A DNA stretch of 64,000 nt from Mycobacterium sp. IS-1264 (lineage in GTDB: Bacteria; Actinomycetota; Actinomycetes; Mycobacteriales; Mycobacteriaceae), in assembly GCF_001954195.1 (NCBI RefSeq), contig NZ_MBES01000008.1, positions 31,951 to 95,950 of the forward strand, written 5' to 3'. Below the pieces are notes generated by a model. The model ran no database searches. It saw only the letters and a program-made list of their open reading frames with translations, and was not told the DNA's origin. Positions within the stretch are counted from its first letter, which is position 1. Every line of letters starts with the position of its first letter. This document shows, piece by piece, positions 32,390 to 43,213 of this stretch. The position numbers were made by a program, and so were the translations under genes.

Positions 32390-33957
32390 CGGGTGAACGT
32401 CCCCAGCTTGTTTGCGTCGTAGTACTCGAGGTTCAGCGTGTTTCCGGCGAAGGTTGCCTTGGAAACCGTTCCGGGCGGGGCATTTTCGTTCGTCAGCAAG
32501 AAAGTGAACGTATCGCCATCCCAGTGGGTCAGGGCGAACTTCTGATTTTTCGGCCCGAGCTCGAGCTGCAGGGCGCCGTCGTGTTCGCTGACGATGGCCG
32601 GGCCCCAGTAGTCGTTGGCGTACGTTCCGACGTAATCGCTCAGCGGCCTGGCCTGCGCCGGGTTGTCGGGCGGTTTCTTGCCGACAAGCGAGCCCTCCGG
32701 GTTGTTGATCGGGGCGATCGCATTCTTGTACACCGACGCCCAATCCTCGCGAATCTGCCCGTACTGCACCAGATCCATGAACTGCGCGGTCAGCGTCTCC
32801 GGCACGCCGTACGGCGCGGCGTTGGTCAGGGCGATGATCGCCAGGTCCTCGGACGGCATCACCACGAAGTTCGTCGACTCCCCCAACGTGAACGCGCCCG
32901 AATGGCTGTACGTGGTGCGGCCCGACGAGTTCACCGACACCGCGAATCCGTGGCCGTAGAAGCTCCCCCGCGACTTGGGCGTCGCCGGGGGCCTCGAAAC
33001 GGCCTGCGGGGTAACGGCAGGCAGCAGCGCCTCGGGCGAGGTGATCCGCTGCCCGTTGTACGTCCCGTTGGCGAGCAGCATCGTCAGCCAGCGGGCCATG
33101 TCGTTGACCGACGAACTCACCCCGGCGGCCGGAGACTGCGGATCGGGATCCCTCTGAAACCGCGGTTCCCACTTGTCGCCGACCTTGACGTGGTTGACGG
33201 CGCGGTTGGGCCGGGCCAGGAAGTCGGCGAACCGCGAACTCGTCGACGCCATCCCCAGCGGGCGGTAGAGCACCTCGTCGGACAGGTCCGCCCACGGCTT
33301 GCCCGCGGCGGCCGCCACCGCCTCTGCGGCAGCCGTCAGGCCAAAGTTGGTGTAGGCGTAGCTGATTCGAAAAGGTGCCAGCGGCAGATACCGCAGCCGC
33401 TCGAGTGTCTGGCGGCGGTCGTAGTCCAGATCCTCGAGCCGGTCACCGGCGTGGTCGGGCAGCCCGGAGCGATGCGAGTACAGGTCGGCGACGGTCACGT
33501 GGCTAGTGACGTAGGGATCTGACAGCTCGAACCACGGCAGCTTGGAGACGACGGGCGTGTCCCAGCCGATCACGTTGTCGGTCACTTCATGCGCCACCAC
33601 CGTCGCACCGACCGACTTGGAGATCGACGCCAGCTGGAAGACAGTGTCGGCGTCTACCTTGTTGGCTTGGCCGTCACCTTTGCTTGCGTCTTTTACGCCG
33701 AAGCCCTTGGTGTACAACGCCTTTCCACCATGAACGATCGCCACGGCCATGCCCGGGACACCGGAGTTCTTCATCAGGTCGTTCACCAGGCCGTCGACCT
33801 TGGCGACGGCATCGTCGATACGGCCCGCCGGGATGTCCAGGCCCGAGAACTCATCGGGCGACGCGTCCGACAGCGGGCTCGATGCCGGGGCGGGCCCACA
33901 TCCCGTCAGCGCCAGCAGGGCCACCACGACAGCGGCCGTTGCCGCGCGTTTCGTCAT
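32386..33957 (-). CDS. Serine beta-lactamase-fold hydrolase lipoprotein (Rv0907 homologue)
   Basis: The 523-aa protein has a lipoprotein signal peptide ending in L-A-L-T-G-C. The class-C beta-lactamase/DD-peptidase fold carries the nucleophile motif S-I-S-K (about residue 113) and the Y-x-N motif Y-T-N. H-S-G follows in S-H-S-G-A-F. The C-terminal 110 residues form a DUF3471-like beta domain. It is predicted to be anchored outside the membrane and to act on peptidoglycan peptides, esters or amides; the substrate is unknown. The stop overlaps the ctpE start. Confidence 0.9.
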   Translation of the reverse strand: MTKRAATAAVVVALLALTGCGPAPASSPLSDASPDEFSGLDIPAGRIDDAVAKVDGLVNDLMKNSGVPGMAVAIVHGGKALYTKGFGVKDASKGDGQANKVDADTVFQLASISKSVGATVVAHEVTDNVIGWDTPVVSKLPWFELSDPYVTSHVTVADLYSHRSGLPDHAGDRLEDLDYDRRQTLERLRYLPLAPFRISYAYTNFGLTAAAEAVAAAAGKPWADLSDEVLYRPLGMASTSSRFADFLARPNRAVNHVKVGDKWEPRFQRDPDPQSPAAGVSSSVNDMARWLTMLLANGTYNGQRITSPEALLPAVTPQAVSRPPATPKSRGSFYGHGFAVSVNSSGRTTYSHSGAFTLGESTNFVVMPSEDLAIIALTNAAPYGVPETLTAQFMDLVQYGQIREDWASVYKNAIAPINNPEGSLVGKKPPDNPAQARPLSDYVGTYANDYWGPAIVSEHDGALQLELGPKNQKFALTHWDGDTFTFLLTNENAPPGTVSKATFAGNTLNLEYYDANKLGTFTR

Positions 33958-33988
33958 GGCCGCAAACTTTAGCCCGGCGGCTACCGGA

Positions 33989-35104
33989 TCAGAGCCGCCA
34001 CCACGGGTTGAATCGTGTGAGCCCGGACGGATCGATGCGCTGCCCCGGCGCGGGGACGGCCACCTTGACGTCGGCGGCTTCGGCGGCCGCGAGCAGGCGT
34101 TCGACGGGTTCGGCCCACGGGTGCGGGGCCAGCCGGAAGGTGCCCCAATGGATCGGCACCAGCAGTCCCGACCCGGACACGGTCACATCGAGATGAGCGC
34201 GGACCGCTTCCTCGGGGTTCATGTGGATGTCCGGCCACGCCGGGTTGTAGGCCCCGATGGGCAGCAGGGTCAGGTCGAACGGTCCATGGTCGGCGCCGAT
34301 CTGCGCGAAGCTCTTCGTGTAACCGGTGTCGCCGCCGAAGTACGCGCGATGGCTCGGGCCGATGATGCCCCACGACGCCCACAGCGTGGTGTTGCGGTCC
34401 ATGAACCGCCCCGAAAAGTGGCGCGCCGGCATGCAAATCAGGGTCAGCTCGTCGACCTTCCTGCTCTCGTTCCAGTCGAGTTCGACGATGCGGTGCTCGG
34501 GTATACCCCACGAGCGCAGGTGGGCGCCGACGCCGAGGGGCACGAAGAACGGGGCCCGCTGTGTCCGGGCCAGCGCCAGCACGGTGTCGATGTCGAGGTG
34601 GTCGTAGTGGTCATGGCTGATGACGATGGCATCGAGGGCGGGCAACGCTTCGAGTGCTATCGGCGGTGGATGCAGTCGCTGCGGGCCGACCACGTCGGAC
34701 GGGGAGCATCGGTCGCTCCATACCGGATCGGTGAGCACCCGGTAACCGTCGATCTCCAGCAACGCCGTGGAGTGGCCGAGCCAGCTGACCGCGAGCCGGC
34801 CGGGGTCGCCTTCGAAGAGTCGCGGCGCGGCCAGCGGGATCGGCGCTGCCGGGCGGCTCCTGTTGCGTCCCCCCACGAACTCCCACGCGATCATCCCCAG
34901 CTGCTCGCGGTCCATATTGATCGTGGCCGGGTCGATGTTGACGAAGACGCCGTCGCGATAGTTCGGCGACCGCTGCACCACAGCCCGGATCGACGCCGGA
35001 TGGGCGCCCAGCGCCGCCGGTGCGCCGTGCAGGGCACGCAGGGCCCAACCGCCAGCCGCCAGTGTGGCCGTGCCGGCGGCCAGTCGTAGCGCTGCACGGA
35101 CCAT
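33989..35104 (-). CDS. Metallo-beta-lactamase-fold hydrolase (Rv0906 homologue)
   Basis: The 371-aa protein has a short N-terminal hydrophobic segment and an MBL fold. The first metal motif is S-H-D-H-Y-D-H-L-D, followed by M-P-A-R-H-F-S-G, G-G-D-T-G-Y and P-I-H-W-G-T. The layout resembles NAPE-PLD-like and UlaG-like hydrolases. The role may be in lipid or outer-envelope metabolism. The ATG at 35104 lies 5 bp after the echA6 stop and follows GGGAGC, so the two are co-transcribed. Confidence 0.9.
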   Translation of the reverse strand: MVRAALRLAAGTATLAAGGWALRALHGAPAALGAHPASIRAVVQRSPNYRDGVFVNIDPATINMDREQLGMIAWEFVGGRNRSRPAAPIPLAAPRLFEGDPGRLAVSWLGHSTALLEIDGYRVLTDPVWSDRCSPSDVVGPQRLHPPPIALEALPALDAIVISHDHYDHLDIDTVLALARTQRAPFFVPLGVGAHLRSWGIPEHRIVELDWNESRKVDELTLICMPARHFSGRFMDRNTTLWASWGIIGPSHRAYFGGDTGYTKSFAQIGADHGPFDLTLLPIGAYNPAWPDIHMNPEEAVRAHLDVTVSGSGLLVPIHWGTFRLAPHPWAEPVERLLAAAEAADVKVAVPAPGQRIDPSGLTRFNPWWRL

Positions 35105-35109
35105 GATGG

Positions 35110-35841
35110 TCAAGCTCCCTGGAACTTCGGCGGTCGCTTCTCCACGCGGGCGATCTGCGCCTCGATGACGTCCTGGCTCGCCCAGGCCTTGTCGAACAGT
35201 TCCTTGTGCTCCGGCCACGCCTCCTCGATGGAGCCGTCGTCGTTGAGCACCCGCTTGGCGTGCTGGATCGCCAAGGGGGCCAGGCCGGCGATCTCGGCGG
35301 CCCAGGCCTGGGCGTCTTCGAGGTGACCGATGCGGTTGGCCATCCCGGTCTGCAGCGCCGTCTCGGCGGTGAGCTTCTCGGCGGCTAGCAGCATCGCTCG
35401 GGCCCGGCCGTGGCCGACGAGCGACGCAAGCCGACGGATGCTCCAGTTATCAAGGGCGAGACCGTATTTCGACGTCGGAAACTGGAAAAAGGCATCCGGC
35501 GCGACGACCCTGAGGTCACATTGCATGGCCAGCTGCAGGCCGGCACCGATGGCGGGCCCATTGATGGCGCCGATCACCGGGATCGGGGCGGCGTCCAATA
35601 CCTTGTGCAGCTCGATGAGCCGGTCGGGGTAGTCGGCGGCGAACGCGTCGCCACTGAGGTCCGCGCCGGCGCAAAAGGCCGTGCCCTGACCGGTCAGGAC
35701 AATTGCGCGGGTTGACCCCGCCGCCGCCTTCAACACGGCCTCCCGCAGCTCCTCGACGAGCTGGGAGTTCAGGGCATTGCGACGCTCGGGGCGCTGCAGC
35801 TCAATCGTCATGACGGCTTCGGCCTGTGTGACACCGATCAT
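35110..35841 (-). CDS. echA6: Enoyl-CoA hydratase-family protein EchA6
   Basis: The protein is 243 aa, the same length as M. tuberculosis EchA6. It has a crotonase fold with oxyanion-hole segments A-F-C-A-G-A-D-L and G-P-A-I-G-A-G-L-Q. The catalytic glutamates are missing ([13 protein letters not shown]), consistent with EchA6 being a non-catalytic, acyl-CoA-binding protein that works with the FAS-II/MmpL3 mycolate system. It is divergent from accD3 with only 42 bp between starts. Confidence 0.94.
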   Translation of the reverse strand: MIGVTQAEAVMTIELQRPERRNALNSQLVEELREAVLKAAAGSTRAIVLTGQGTAFCAGADLSGDAFAADYPDRLIELHKVLDAAPIPVIGAINGPAIGAGLQLAMQCDLRVVAPDAFFQFPTSKYGLALDNWSIRRLASLVGHGRARAMLLAAEKLTAETALQTGMANRIGHLEDAQAWAAEIAGLAPLAIQHAKRVLNDDGSIEEAWPEHKELFDKAWASQDVIEAQIARVEKRPPKFQGA

Positions 35842-35852
35842 GGGGCCCAGCC

Positions 35853-35876
35853 TATATAGCCGCTTTGTATATAGCC
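35853..35876. promoter_or_regulatory. Short divergent echA6/accD3 promoter with repeated TATATAGCC
   Basis: The 42-bp gap holds two copies of TATATAGCC (35853-35861 and 35868-35876), 15 bp apart. The AT-rich TATATA steps are likely -10 regions for the two divergent genes; the direct repeat could also serve one shared regulator. Confidence 0.45.
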
Positions 35877-35883
35877 TCGTCGC

Positions 35884-37356
35884 GTGAGTCGTATCACGAC
35901 CGAGCAGCTGCGCGACGCGGTCCTGGACGAGGGCTCCTTCGTCAGCTGGGACCGAGAGCCGCTGGCCGTGCCGGTGACCGACTCGTACGCGCGAGAGCTT
36001 GCCGGCGCCCGCTCCGCCACCGGCCTGGACGAATCGGTGCTGACCGGCGAGGGGCGCGTGCACGGGCGCCGGGTGGCGGTGGTCGTCTGCGAGTTCGGCT
36101 TCCTCGCCGGCTCGATCGGGGTGGCGGCGGCGGAGCGGATCACCTCCGCCGTGGAGCGGGCGACCGCCGAGCGGCTGCCGCTGCTGGCCTCGCCGAGTTC
36201 CGGTGGGACCCGCATGCAGGAGGGCACCGTCGCGTTTCTGCAGATGGTGAAGATCGCGGCGGCCGTCCGGCTGCACAAACAGGCGCGCCTGCCCTACCTG
36301 GTCTACCTGCGGCATCCCACTACCGGCGGGGTCTTTGCCTCCTGGGGTTCGCTGGGCCATGTCACGATCGCCGAGCCGGGCGCCATGATCGGCTTCCTCG
36401 GGCCGCGGGTGTACCAGCTGCTATACGGCGAGCCGTTCCCGGCCGGGATCCAGACCGCGGAGAACCTGCAGCGACACGGGGTGATCGACGGCGTCGTCGC
36501 ACTGGACGGCCTGCGGCGCATGGTCGATCGCGCGCTCACGGTGATCGCCGACGAGCCCGAACCGCCCATTTCGCCGCAGCCGGCCGGGCCGATCCCCGAC
36601 GTGCCGGCGTGGGACTCGGTGGTGGCGTCGCGACGACCGGACCGGCCGGGCGTCGGACACCTGCTAAGACACGGAACCACCGACCGGGTGCTGCTCTCCG
36701 GCACCGGACAGGGCGAGGCGGCGACGACAATGCTGGCGCTGGCCCGGTTTTGCGGCCAGCCCGCGGTCGTGCTCGGCCAGCAGCGGCTCACCGGCGGGCT
36801 GGTCGGGCCTGCATCGCTGCGTGAGGCCCGGCGCGGCATGGCGCTGGGCGCCGAACTGCGCCTACCGCTGGTGCTGGTGATCGACACCGCCGGCCCCGCG
36901 TTGTCGGCCGACGCCGAGCAGGGCGGGCTGGCCGGCCAGATCGCCCAGTGCCTGGCCGAGCTCGTGACGTTGGAGACCCCGACGGTGTCGGTGCTGCTGG
37001 GCCAGGGCAGCGGCGGCCCGGCGCTGGCGATGGTGCCCGCCGACCGGGTGCTGGCCGCGCTGCACGGCTGGCTCGCGCCGCTCCCGCCGGAGGGAGCCAG
37101 TGCGATCGTGTTCCGCGACACCGCGCATGCGCCCGAACTCGCTGCGGCCCAAGGCATCCGGTCGGCCGACCTGGTGCGGTCGGGCATCGTCGACGTCATT
37201 GTGCCGGAATATCCCGACGCCGCCGACGAGCCGGTCGAGTTCTCCCAGCGACTGTCGCACGCGATAGCCGCCGAACTGCACGCGCTGCGTGGAATTGCCG
37301 ATGCCGAACGCCTGTCCGCGCGGTTGCGGCGTTACCGCCGCATCGGATTGCCCTGA
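35884..37356 (+). CDS. accD3: Acyl-CoA carboxylase carboxyltransferase AccD3
   Basis: The 490-aa carboxyltransferase carries beta- and alpha-like halves in one chain. The first half contains [11 protein letters not shown] and G-G-V-F-A-S-W-G-S. The second half contains [10 protein letters not shown] and [11 protein letters not shown]. It would transfer carboxyl from biotin to an acyl-CoA as part of a mycobacterial carboxylase whose partner AccA is encoded elsewhere. The GTG start is favoured by gene spacing and by match to M. tuberculosis AccD3. It converges with the TetR gene. Confidence 0.92.
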   Translation: MSRITTEQLRDAVLDEGSFVSWDREPLAVPVTDSYARELAGARSATGLDESVLTGEGRVHGRRVAVVVCEFGFLAGSIGVAAAERITSAVERATAERLPLLASPSSGGTRMQEGTVAFLQMVKIAAAVRLHKQARLPYLVYLRHPTTGGVFASWGSLGHVTIAEPGAMIGFLGPRVYQLLYGEPFPAGIQTAENLQRHGVIDGVVALDGLRRMVDRALTVIADEPEPPISPQPAGPIPDVPAWDSVVASRRPDRPGVGHLLRHGTTDRVLLSGTGQGEAATTMLALARFCGQPAVVLGQQRLTGGLVGPASLREARRGMALGAELRLPLVLVIDTAGPALSADAEQGGLAGQIAQCLAELVTLETPTVSVLLGQGSGGPALAMVPADRVLAALHGWLAPLPPEGASAIVFRDTAHAPELAAAQGIRSADLVRSGIVDVIVPEYPDAADEPVEFSQRLSHAIAAELHALRGIADAERLSARLRRYRRIGLP

Positions 37357-37373
37357 GCCGCTTAGGCGTTGGT

Positions 37374-37943
37374 TTATGTCTCGGCGACGGCGTCCTCGGA
37401 GGCGAGGCCGAAATAGCGCTGTATCGTCGGGCCGAGCCAGTCGACGATCTCGTCGCGCGTCATTTGAACGACGGGCGGCAGCCGTAATACGAAGCGGCAG
37501 AACGCCATACCGATGATCTGGGTGGCGATCAGCCCGGCGCGAACTTCGTGTTCGGCCGCTGGCGCCAGGGCCGCAACCAACGGTTCCACCTGGCTTTCGA
37601 AGATCCGCTGCATCCGTTGCGCCGCTTCGCCGTTGGTGGCGCTGGACCGCAGCAGGATCACCAGCGCCTCGTCGCCCTCCCAGCGTTCGAGAAAGTGCCG
37701 GACGAGCGAGCGTCCGACCTGTGCGGGGTCGGTCGCCGCGTAGTCGGGAAACCTGAGGTCGAACTCGGCCGCGGCGGCAAACAACTTGTCCTTGCTGCCG
37801 TAGTAGCGCATCACCATCGCCGGATCCACGCCGGCATCGGCGGCGATCGCCCGGATCGTCGCCGCCTGGAAACCGGCCGCGCCGAACCTTTCGCGGGCCG
37901 CCGCCAGGATCGCCGCTTTCGTCTGTTCGGATGATCGCCTCAT
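37374..37943 (-). CDS. TetR-family transcriptional regulator
   Basis: The 189-aa protein has an N-terminal TetR helix-turn-helix (A-A-R-E-R-F-G-A-A-G-F-Q-A-A-T-I-R-A-I-A, V-M-R-Y-Y-G-S-K-D-K-L-F). A C-terminal TetR_C domain follows (L-V-R-H-F-L-E-R-W, E-I-V-D-W-L-G-P-T-I-Q-R-Y-F-G). The ATG at 37943 begins just ahead of the DNA-binding helices; a longer frame runs through the operator. It is divergent from the flavin monooxygenase, with two matching operator-like sites between them, so it probably represses that gene and itself. Confidence 0.9.
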   Translation of the reverse strand: MRRSSEQTKAAILAAARERFGAAGFQAATIRAIAADAGVDPAMVMRYYGSKDKLFAAAAEFDLRFPDYAATDPAQVGRSLVRHFLERWEGDEALVILLRSSATNGEAAQRMQRIFESQVEPLVAALAPAAEHEVRAGLIATQIIGMAFCRFVLRLPPVVQMTRDEIVDWLGPTIQRYFGLASEDAVAET

Positions 37944-37958
37944 GTCAACAATTGTAGG

Positions 37959-38021
37959 CCAACAACTGTTGACATTGCACGCAAGACACGCCAGCATGGA
38001 GTTATGCCAACAAGCGTTGAC
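37959..38021. promoter_or_regulatory. Paired TetR operator candidates
   Basis: CCAACAACTGTTGAC (37959-37973) and CCAACAAGCGTTGAC (38007-38021) differ at 2 of 15 positions. Each is an imperfect inverted repeat of CAACA/TGTTG. A third partial copy, GTCAACAATTGT, lies at 37944-37955. They flank the divergent start sites of the TetR gene and the monooxygenase. Confidence 0.65.
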
Positions 38022-38045
38022 TTATCCACCGCAAAGGAGCCAACC

Positions 38046-39185
38046 ATGAACGACACCGATGTCCTCGTCGTTGGCGCAGGTCCCACCGGCCTCGCCGCCG
38101 CCGCTTCCCTGATCGCCCGCGGAGTCCGCGCCGTCCTGGTGGACGCGCTGGCCGAGGGCCAGAACACCACCCGCGCGGCGGTGGTGAACGCCCGCACGCT
38201 CGAGGTGCTCGAAGACATCGACGTCTCCCGGCGGCTGGTCAACGCGGGGCTGATCGCGCCGCGCTTCACCATGCGGGAGGGCCGACACGTGCTCGTCTCC
38301 ATCGACTTCAGCAAGCTGCCGACGAAATATCCGTACAGCCTGATGATCTCCCAGGCCGACACCGAACGGCTCCTGCTGGAGCGACTGCACGAACTGGGCG
38401 GTGAGGTGATCCGACCCAAGACGCTGCGCCGCCTGGCCCAGGACGCGGACGGCGTCACGGCCACCTTCGACGACGGCGAGACCATTCGAGCCCGCTATGT
38501 CGTCGGTGCCGACGGTATGAAGAGCGTGGTCCGTGAGCAGGCCGGGATCGGCTTTGCCGGAAGCGAATTCGCCGAATCGTTCACACTCGCCGACGTGCGG
38601 CTGGCAGGTGCCGCACCCCGCGACGAGGTGATCCTGTTCTACGCCAACGAAGGCCTGACCGTGCTGGCGCCGCTACCCGGCGACATCTTCCGCATCGTCG
38701 CGCCCGCCGCGAACGCACCGAAGGAGCCCTCGGCGGAGTTCGTGCAGGCGCTGCTGGACAGCCGGGGATTCGGACCCGGCGAGTCGGTGGTCACCGAGCT
38801 GCTGTGGGGAACGCGGTTCCACATCCACCACCGCGTCGCCGACAGCTACCGAGCCGGGCGACTACTGCTGGCCGGTGACGCCGCCCACGTGCACAGCCCC
38901 GCCGGCGGCCAGGGCATGAATCTCGGTATCCTCGACGCGATTTCGCTTGCCCGCGCGCTCTCCGAGGTCGTGGGCGGCGGCTCGGACACCGCGTTGGACG
39001 CCTACGCCGCCGTCCAGCGCGGATATGCCGAGCAGGTTCTGAAACTGACCGGACGCCTGACCAAGATGGCGACCCTGCCGCGCCCGGTGCGCCCGGTCCG
39101 CAACTCGGCCATGCGCCTGGCCGCGGGAGTTCCCGCGGTGCGCCGGCAGATTGCGGTTCAGCTCAGCGGGCTCGACCGCCGGTGA
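38046..39185 (+). CDS. FAD-dependent aromatic-ring monooxygenase (PHBH-like)
   Basis: The 379-aa class-A flavoprotein monooxygenase has the FAD motif V-V-G-A-G-P-T-G-L at residues 7-15, the second motif G-A-D-G-M-K-S-V near residue 150, and [16 protein letters not shown] near residue 280. The substrate is unknown. Such enzymes oxidise phenolics or antibiotics such as rifamycins and tetracyclines. The ATG at 38046 has a strong AAAGGAG at 38033-38039 and lies downstream of the second operator. The gene is an insertion relative to M. tuberculosis, where accD3 is followed by prrA. Confidence 0.9.
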   Translation: MNDTDVLVVGAGPTGLAAAASLIARGVRAVLVDALAEGQNTTRAAVVNARTLEVLEDIDVSRRLVNAGLIAPRFTMREGRHVLVSIDFSKLPTKYPYSLMISQADTERLLLERLHELGGEVIRPKTLRRLAQDADGVTATFDDGETIRARYVVGADGMKSVVREQAGIGFAGSEFAESFTLADVRLAGAAPRDEVILFYANEGLTVLAPLPGDIFRIVAPAANAPKEPSAEFVQALLDSRGFGPGESVVTELLWGTRFHIHHRVADSYRAGRLLLAGDAAHVHSPAGGQGMNLGILDAISLARALSEVVGGGSDTALDAYAAVQRGYAEQVLKLTGRLTKMATLPRPVRPVRNSAMRLAAGVPAVRRQIAVQLSGLDRR

Positions 39186-39228
39186 GCAGAGTCGCGCCTC
39201 CCACCGCGATAGGGAACAATCCGGCAAA

Positions 39229-39939
39229 ATGGGCGACATGGACACTGGTGTGACGTCACCTCGCGTCTTGGTTGTCGACGACGACTCCGACGTGCTCGCC
39301 TCGCTCGAACGCGGACTGCGACTTTCCGGATTCGAGGTGTCGACGGCGGTCGACGGCGCCGAGGCGTTGCGCAGCGCCACCGAGACCCGGCCCGACGCGA
39401 TCGTCCTCGACATCAACATGCCCGTGCTGGACGGCGTCAGCGTCGTCACGGCATTGCGCGCCATGGACAATGACGTGCCCGTCTGTGTGCTGTCCGCCCG
39501 CAGCTCGGTCGACGATCGCGTGGCAGGGCTGGAGGCCGGCGCCGACGATTACCTGGTCAAACCCTTCGTGCTGGCCGAACTCGTGGCCCGGGTGAAGGCG
39601 CTGCTGCGCCGCCGCGGCGCCACCGCGACGTCGTCCTCGGAAACCATCACGGTCGGGCCGCTGGAGGTGGACATCCCGGGCCGGCGGGCCCGGGTCAACG
39701 GCGTCGACGTGGACCTGACCAAGCGGGAGTTCGACCTGCTGGCGGTGCTGGCCGAACACAAGACCGCGGTCCTGTCACGCGCGCAGCTGCTGGAGCTGGT
39801 GTGGGGGTATGACTTCGCGGCCGACACCAACGTCGTCGACGTGTTCATCGGCTACCTGCGCCGCAAGCTCGAGGCCAACGGAGGGCCCCGGCTGCTGCAC
39901 ACCGTTCGAGGAGTCGGGTTCGTGCTGCGCATGCAGTAA
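39229..39939 (+). CDS. prrA: Response regulator PrrA
   Basis: The 236-aa OmpR-family regulator is nearly identical to the M. tuberculosis protein as I recall it. The receiver domain has V-V-D-D-D-S-D, phosphoacceptor V-L-D-I-N-M-P, and L-V-K-P-F. The winged helix ends [19 protein letters not shown]. PrrA-PrrB is an essential mycobacterial two-component system controlling growth and infection-related genes. The ATG at 39229 matches the family start. prrB follows after 17 bp. Confidence 0.96.
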   Translation: MGDMDTGVTSPRVLVVDDDSDVLASLERGLRLSGFEVSTAVDGAEALRSATETRPDAIVLDINMPVLDGVSVVTALRAMDNDVPVCVLSARSSVDDRVAGLEAGADDYLVKPFVLAELVARVKALLRRRGATATSSSETITVGPLEVDIPGRRARVNGVDVDLTKREFDLLAVLAEHKTAVLSRAQLLELVWGYDFAADTNVVDVFIGYLRRKLEANGGPRLLHTVRGVGFVLRMQ

Positions 39940-39956
39940 CCGGATCGAAGCAGGCC

Positions 39957-41297
39957 ATGAACATCCTGTCGCGAATCGTTGCTCGTACGCCGTCGCTGCG
40001 GACCCGGGTGGTGGTCGCGACGGCCATCGGGGCCGCGATTCCGGTGCTCATCGTCGGCGCCGTGGTCTGGGTCGGCATCACCAACGACCGCAAAGAGCGG
40101 CTGGATCGCCGTCTCGACGAGGCCGCGGGCTTCGCGATCCCGTTCCTGCCCCGCGGTCTTGGCGAAATCCCCCGCTCGCCCAACGACCGTGACGCCATCA
40201 TGACGATCCGCAGCGGCAACCTGATCAAGTCGAATTCCGATGTCACGCTGCCCAAGCTGGACGACGGCTACGCCGACACCTACATCAACGGAGTGCGCTA
40301 CCGGGTCCGGACGGTGGAGATTCCCGGGCCGGGGCCGACGTCGCTCGCCGTCGGCGCCACCTACGACGCCACCCTCGCCGAGACCAACAATTTGCATCGA
40401 CGGGTGATGCTGATCTGTGGCTTCGCCATCGGCGCGGCGGCCGTATTCGCTTGGCTGCTGGCCGCTTTCGCGGTGCGCCCGTTCAAGCAGCTCGCCCAGC
40501 AGACCCGGTCGATCGACGCGGGAGACGAGGCGCCGCGAGTCGAAGTGCACGGCGCCAGCGAAGCGGTCGAAATCGCCGAGGCGATGCGGGGAATGCTGCA
40601 GCGCATCTGGAACGAGCAGAACCGGACCAAGGAGGCGCTGGCTTCGGCGCGCGACTTCGCGGCCGTCTCCTCCCACGAGCTGCGCACTCCGCTGACCGCG
40701 ATGCGCACCAACCTCGAAGTGCTGTCGACCCTGGATCTGCCCGACGACCAACGCAAAGAGGTGCTCAACGACGTGATCCGCACCCAGTCGCGGATCGAGG
40801 CCACCCTGAGCGCCCTGGAGCGGTTGGCCCAGGGCGAACTGTCGACGTCCGACGATCACGTGCCGGTCGACATCACCGATCTGCTCGACCGCGCCGCCCA
40901 CGACGCGACCCGGATCTACCCCACCGTCGACGTCTCGCTGGTGCCGTCGCCAACCTGCATCATCGTGGGATTGCCGGCGGGCTTGCGCCTCGCGGTCGAC
41001 AACGCGATCGCGAACGCCGTCAAGCATGGCGGCGCCACCAAGGTCCAGCTGTCCGCGGTCAGCTCGCGGGCCGGAGTGGAGATCGCCGTCGACGACAACG
41101 GCACCGGGGTGCCCGAAGGCGAGCGAGAGGTGGTGTTCGACCGATTCTCCCGCGGTTCGACGGCCTCACACTCGGGCTCGGGCTTAGGGCTCGCGTTGGT
41201 GGCACAGCAGGCGCATCTGCACGGCGGAACGGCGTCGCTGGAGGACAGCCCGCTGGGCGGCGCGCGGCTGGTGCTGCGCCTGCCCGGTCCGAGCTAG
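39957..41297 (+). CDS. prrB: Sensor histidine kinase PrrB
   Basis: The 446-aa kinase has an N-terminal helix (about residues 20-42), an extracytoplasmic sensor region, and a second helix (A-A-A-V-F-A-W-L-L-A-A-F near residue 165). A HAMP region follows, then the H-box S-S-H-E-L-R-T-P-L near residue 238, the N-box N-A-I-A-N-A-V-K-H-G, and G-boxes D-D-N-G-T-G-V-P and G-S-G-L-G-L. It would autophosphorylate and pass phosphate to PrrA, encoded just upstream. Confidence 0.95.
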   Translation: MNILSRIVARTPSLRTRVVVATAIGAAIPVLIVGAVVWVGITNDRKERLDRRLDEAAGFAIPFLPRGLGEIPRSPNDRDAIMTIRSGNLIKSNSDVTLPKLDDGYADTYINGVRYRVRTVEIPGPGPTSLAVGATYDATLAETNNLHRRVMLICGFAIGAAAVFAWLLAAFAVRPFKQLAQQTRSIDAGDEAPRVEVHGASEAVEIAEAMRGMLQRIWNEQNRTKEALASARDFAAVSSHELRTPLTAMRTNLEVLSTLDLPDDQRKEVLNDVIRTQSRIEATLSALERLAQGELSTSDDHVPVDITDLLDRAAHDATRIYPTVDVSLVPSPTCIIVGLPAGLRLAVDNAIANAVKHGGATKVQLSAVSSRAGVEIAVDDNGTGVPEGEREVVFDRFSRGSTASHSGSGLGLALVAQQAHLHGGTASLEDSPLGGARLVLRLPGPS

Positions 41298-41338
41298 CGT
41301 CGCCGTCACGCGCCGCCGGTCTCGGGCACACTAGGACG

Positions 41339-41602
41339 ATGGCCGATGGCAACACACCAACCGACAGCGACGCCCTGGCGCACATCCGCGACCTGGTCGC
41401 CGAGGAGAAAGCGCTGCGGACGCAGCTGCAGCGCCGGGACATCACCGAGTCCGAAGAGCATGAACGCCTGCGCCAGGTGGAGATCGAACTCGACCAGTGC
41501 TGGGACCTGCTGCGGCAGCGTCGGGCACTGCGCGAGACGGGTGGCGACCCAAAGGAAGCGGCCGTACGTCCGCCCGGCCAGGTCGAGGGCTACCTCGGCT
41601 AG
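41339..41602 (+). CDS. DUF2630 protein (Rv0898c homologue)
   Basis: The 87-aa charged, helical protein has the DUF2630 pattern I-R-D-L-V-A-E-E-K-A-L-R, R-R-D-I-T-E-S-E-E-H-E-R-L and L-D-Q-C-W-D-L-L-R-Q-R-R-A-L. It is the same length as Rv0898c. The function is unknown. It lies 41 bp after prrB. The Rv0899-Rv0901 (arfABC/ompA) genes that separate these two in M. tuberculosis are absent. Confidence 0.88.
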   Translation: MADGNTPTDSDALAHIRDLVAEEKALRTQLQRRDITESEEHERLRQVEIELDQCWDLLRQRRALRETGGDPKEAAVRPPGQVEGYLG

Positions 41603-41617
41603 GAACACATCCGGAAC

Positions 41618-43213
41618 ATGGCGGTCGACGGCGTCCGGGAGTGCGATGTTGTCGTGGTCGGCGGGGGCCACAATGGCCTGGTCGCCGCGGGCTACCTGGC
41701 CCGGGCGGGCCTTCGGGTGCGGCTGCTGGAGCGGCTGGGACACGTCGGCGGTGCCGCGGTCTCCGCGCAGCCGTTCGACGGCGTCGACGTCCGGGTCTCG
41801 CGCTACGCGTACCTGGTCAGCCTGCTGCCCCCGCGGATCCTCGACGACCTGGGCGCCGCGGCGCCCCTGGCCCGGCGGCGGTTCTCGTCGTACACGCCCG
41901 ACCCCGACACCGGTGGCCGCACCGGGCTGCTGGTCGGGCACCCCGGCACATTCGCAGCGATCGGCGCGGCCGACGACGAGGACGGTTTCGCGACGTTCTA
42001 CCGGCGCTGCCGAGTAGTCACGGAACGCCTCTGGCCGACGCTGCTCGAACCGCTGCGCACCCGCGAACAAGCCCGCCGGCACGTCCTCGACGGCGGCGAT
42101 CCCGATGCGGCGTCGGCGTGGCGGGCCATCGTCGACGAGCCGATCGGACACGCGATCGCGGGCGCGGTGCGCAACGACCTGGTGCGCGGCGTGATCGCCA
42201 CCGACGCGCTGATCGGCACCTTCGCCCGCCTGGACGAGCCGTCGCTGATCCAGAACGTCTGCTTCCTGTATCACGTGCTCGGCGGAGGCACCGGAGAGTG
42301 GAATGTCCCCATCGGCGGGATGGGCTCGGTGACGGCGGCCCTGGCCGCGGCGGCCGTTGCTCACGGTGCCGAAATCACCACCGGCGCAGACGTTTTCGCC
42401 GTCGATCCGGACGGCCTGGTGCGCTACCGCAGCGGCGACGAAGAGCACACCATCCGTTGCCGCTTCGTCCTGGCGGGCGTGACGCCGACGGTGTTGGCCG
42501 GCCTGCTCGGGGAACGGCCTGCGAGGCCAGCCCAGGGCGCGCAGGTCAAGGTGAACATGGTGCTGCGGCGGTTGCCGCGCTTGCGCGACGACAGCATCAC
42601 CGCCGAACAAGCATTCGCCGGGACCTTTCACGTCAACGAGACGTGGGCGCAACTGGATACGGCGTATTCGCGCGCGGCCGCCGGACAGCTACCGGATCCG
42701 TTGCCGTGCGAGGCCTACTGCCATTCGCTGACCGACCCGAGCATCCTTCCGCCCAAGCTGCGTGAGTCGGGCGCTCACACGATGACGGTGTTCGGCGTGC
42801 ACACGCCACATTCGCTATTCGACGGGACCTACTCCGGGGCACTGCGTGACCGGCTGACCGATTCGGTGTTGGCGTCGCTGAATTCCGTTCTGGCCGAACC
42901 GATTCAGGACGTACTGATGAGCGACGCGAACGGCCGGCCGTGCATCGAGACGACGACCACCCTGGACTTACACCGCAAACTGGGGATGACCGCGGGCAAC
43001 ATCTTCCACGGCGCGTTGTCGTGGCCGTTCGCGGACGACGGCGACGCGTTGGACACCCCGGCACGGCAATGGGGCGTCGCCACGGCGCACGAGCGAATCA
43101 TGTTGTGCGGGTCGGGCGCCCGCCGCGGCGGAGCGGTATCGGGCATCGCGGGCCACAACGCCGCGATGGCGGTACTTACAGCAGTGTTCGCCGGGCCCGG
43201 CCCGGCCACCTAG
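41618..43213 (+). CDS. Phytoene dehydrogenase-like FAD oxidoreductase (Rv0897c homologue)
   Basis: The 531-aa flavoprotein has an N-terminal dinucleotide motif [15 protein letters not shown] and the G-G-x-G-x-V/L region [11 protein letters not shown]. The C-terminal FAD contact is [19 protein letters not shown]. It belongs to the carotenoid/retinoid desaturase-like family; the substrate is unknown. It converges with gltA2, the two stop codons sharing CTAG at 43210-43213. Confidence 0.88.
   Translation: MAVDGVRECDVVVVGGGHNGLVAAGYLARAGLRVRLLERLGHVGGAAVSAQPFDGVDVRVSRYAYLVSLLPPRILDDLGAAAPLARRRFSSYTPDPDTGGRTGLLVGHPGTFAAIGAADDEDGFATFYRRCRVVTERLWPTLLEPLRTREQARRHVLDGGDPDAASAWRAIVDEPIGHAIAGAVRNDLVRGVIATDALIGTFARLDEPSLIQNVCFLYHVLGGGTGEWNVPIGGMGSVTAALAAAAVAHGAEITTGADVFAVDPDGLVRYRSGDEEHTIRCRFVLAGVTPTVLAGLLGERPARPAQGAQVKVNMVLRRLPRLRDDSITAEQAFAGTFHVNETWAQLDTAYSRAAAGQLPDPLPCEAYCHSLTDPSILPPKLRESGAHTMTVFGVHTPHSLFDGTYSGALRDRLTDSVLASLNSVLAEPIQDVLMSDANGRPCIETTTTLDLHRKLGMTAGNIFHGALSWPFADDGDALDTPARQWGVATAHERIMLCGSGARRGGAVSGIAGHNAAMAVLTAVFAGPGPAT

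Noticed and set aside
32390..33295. Upstream extension of the ctpE frame
   Set aside because: It overlaps the Rv0907-like hydrolase in another frame. The ATGA overlap at 32386-32389 marks the true start.
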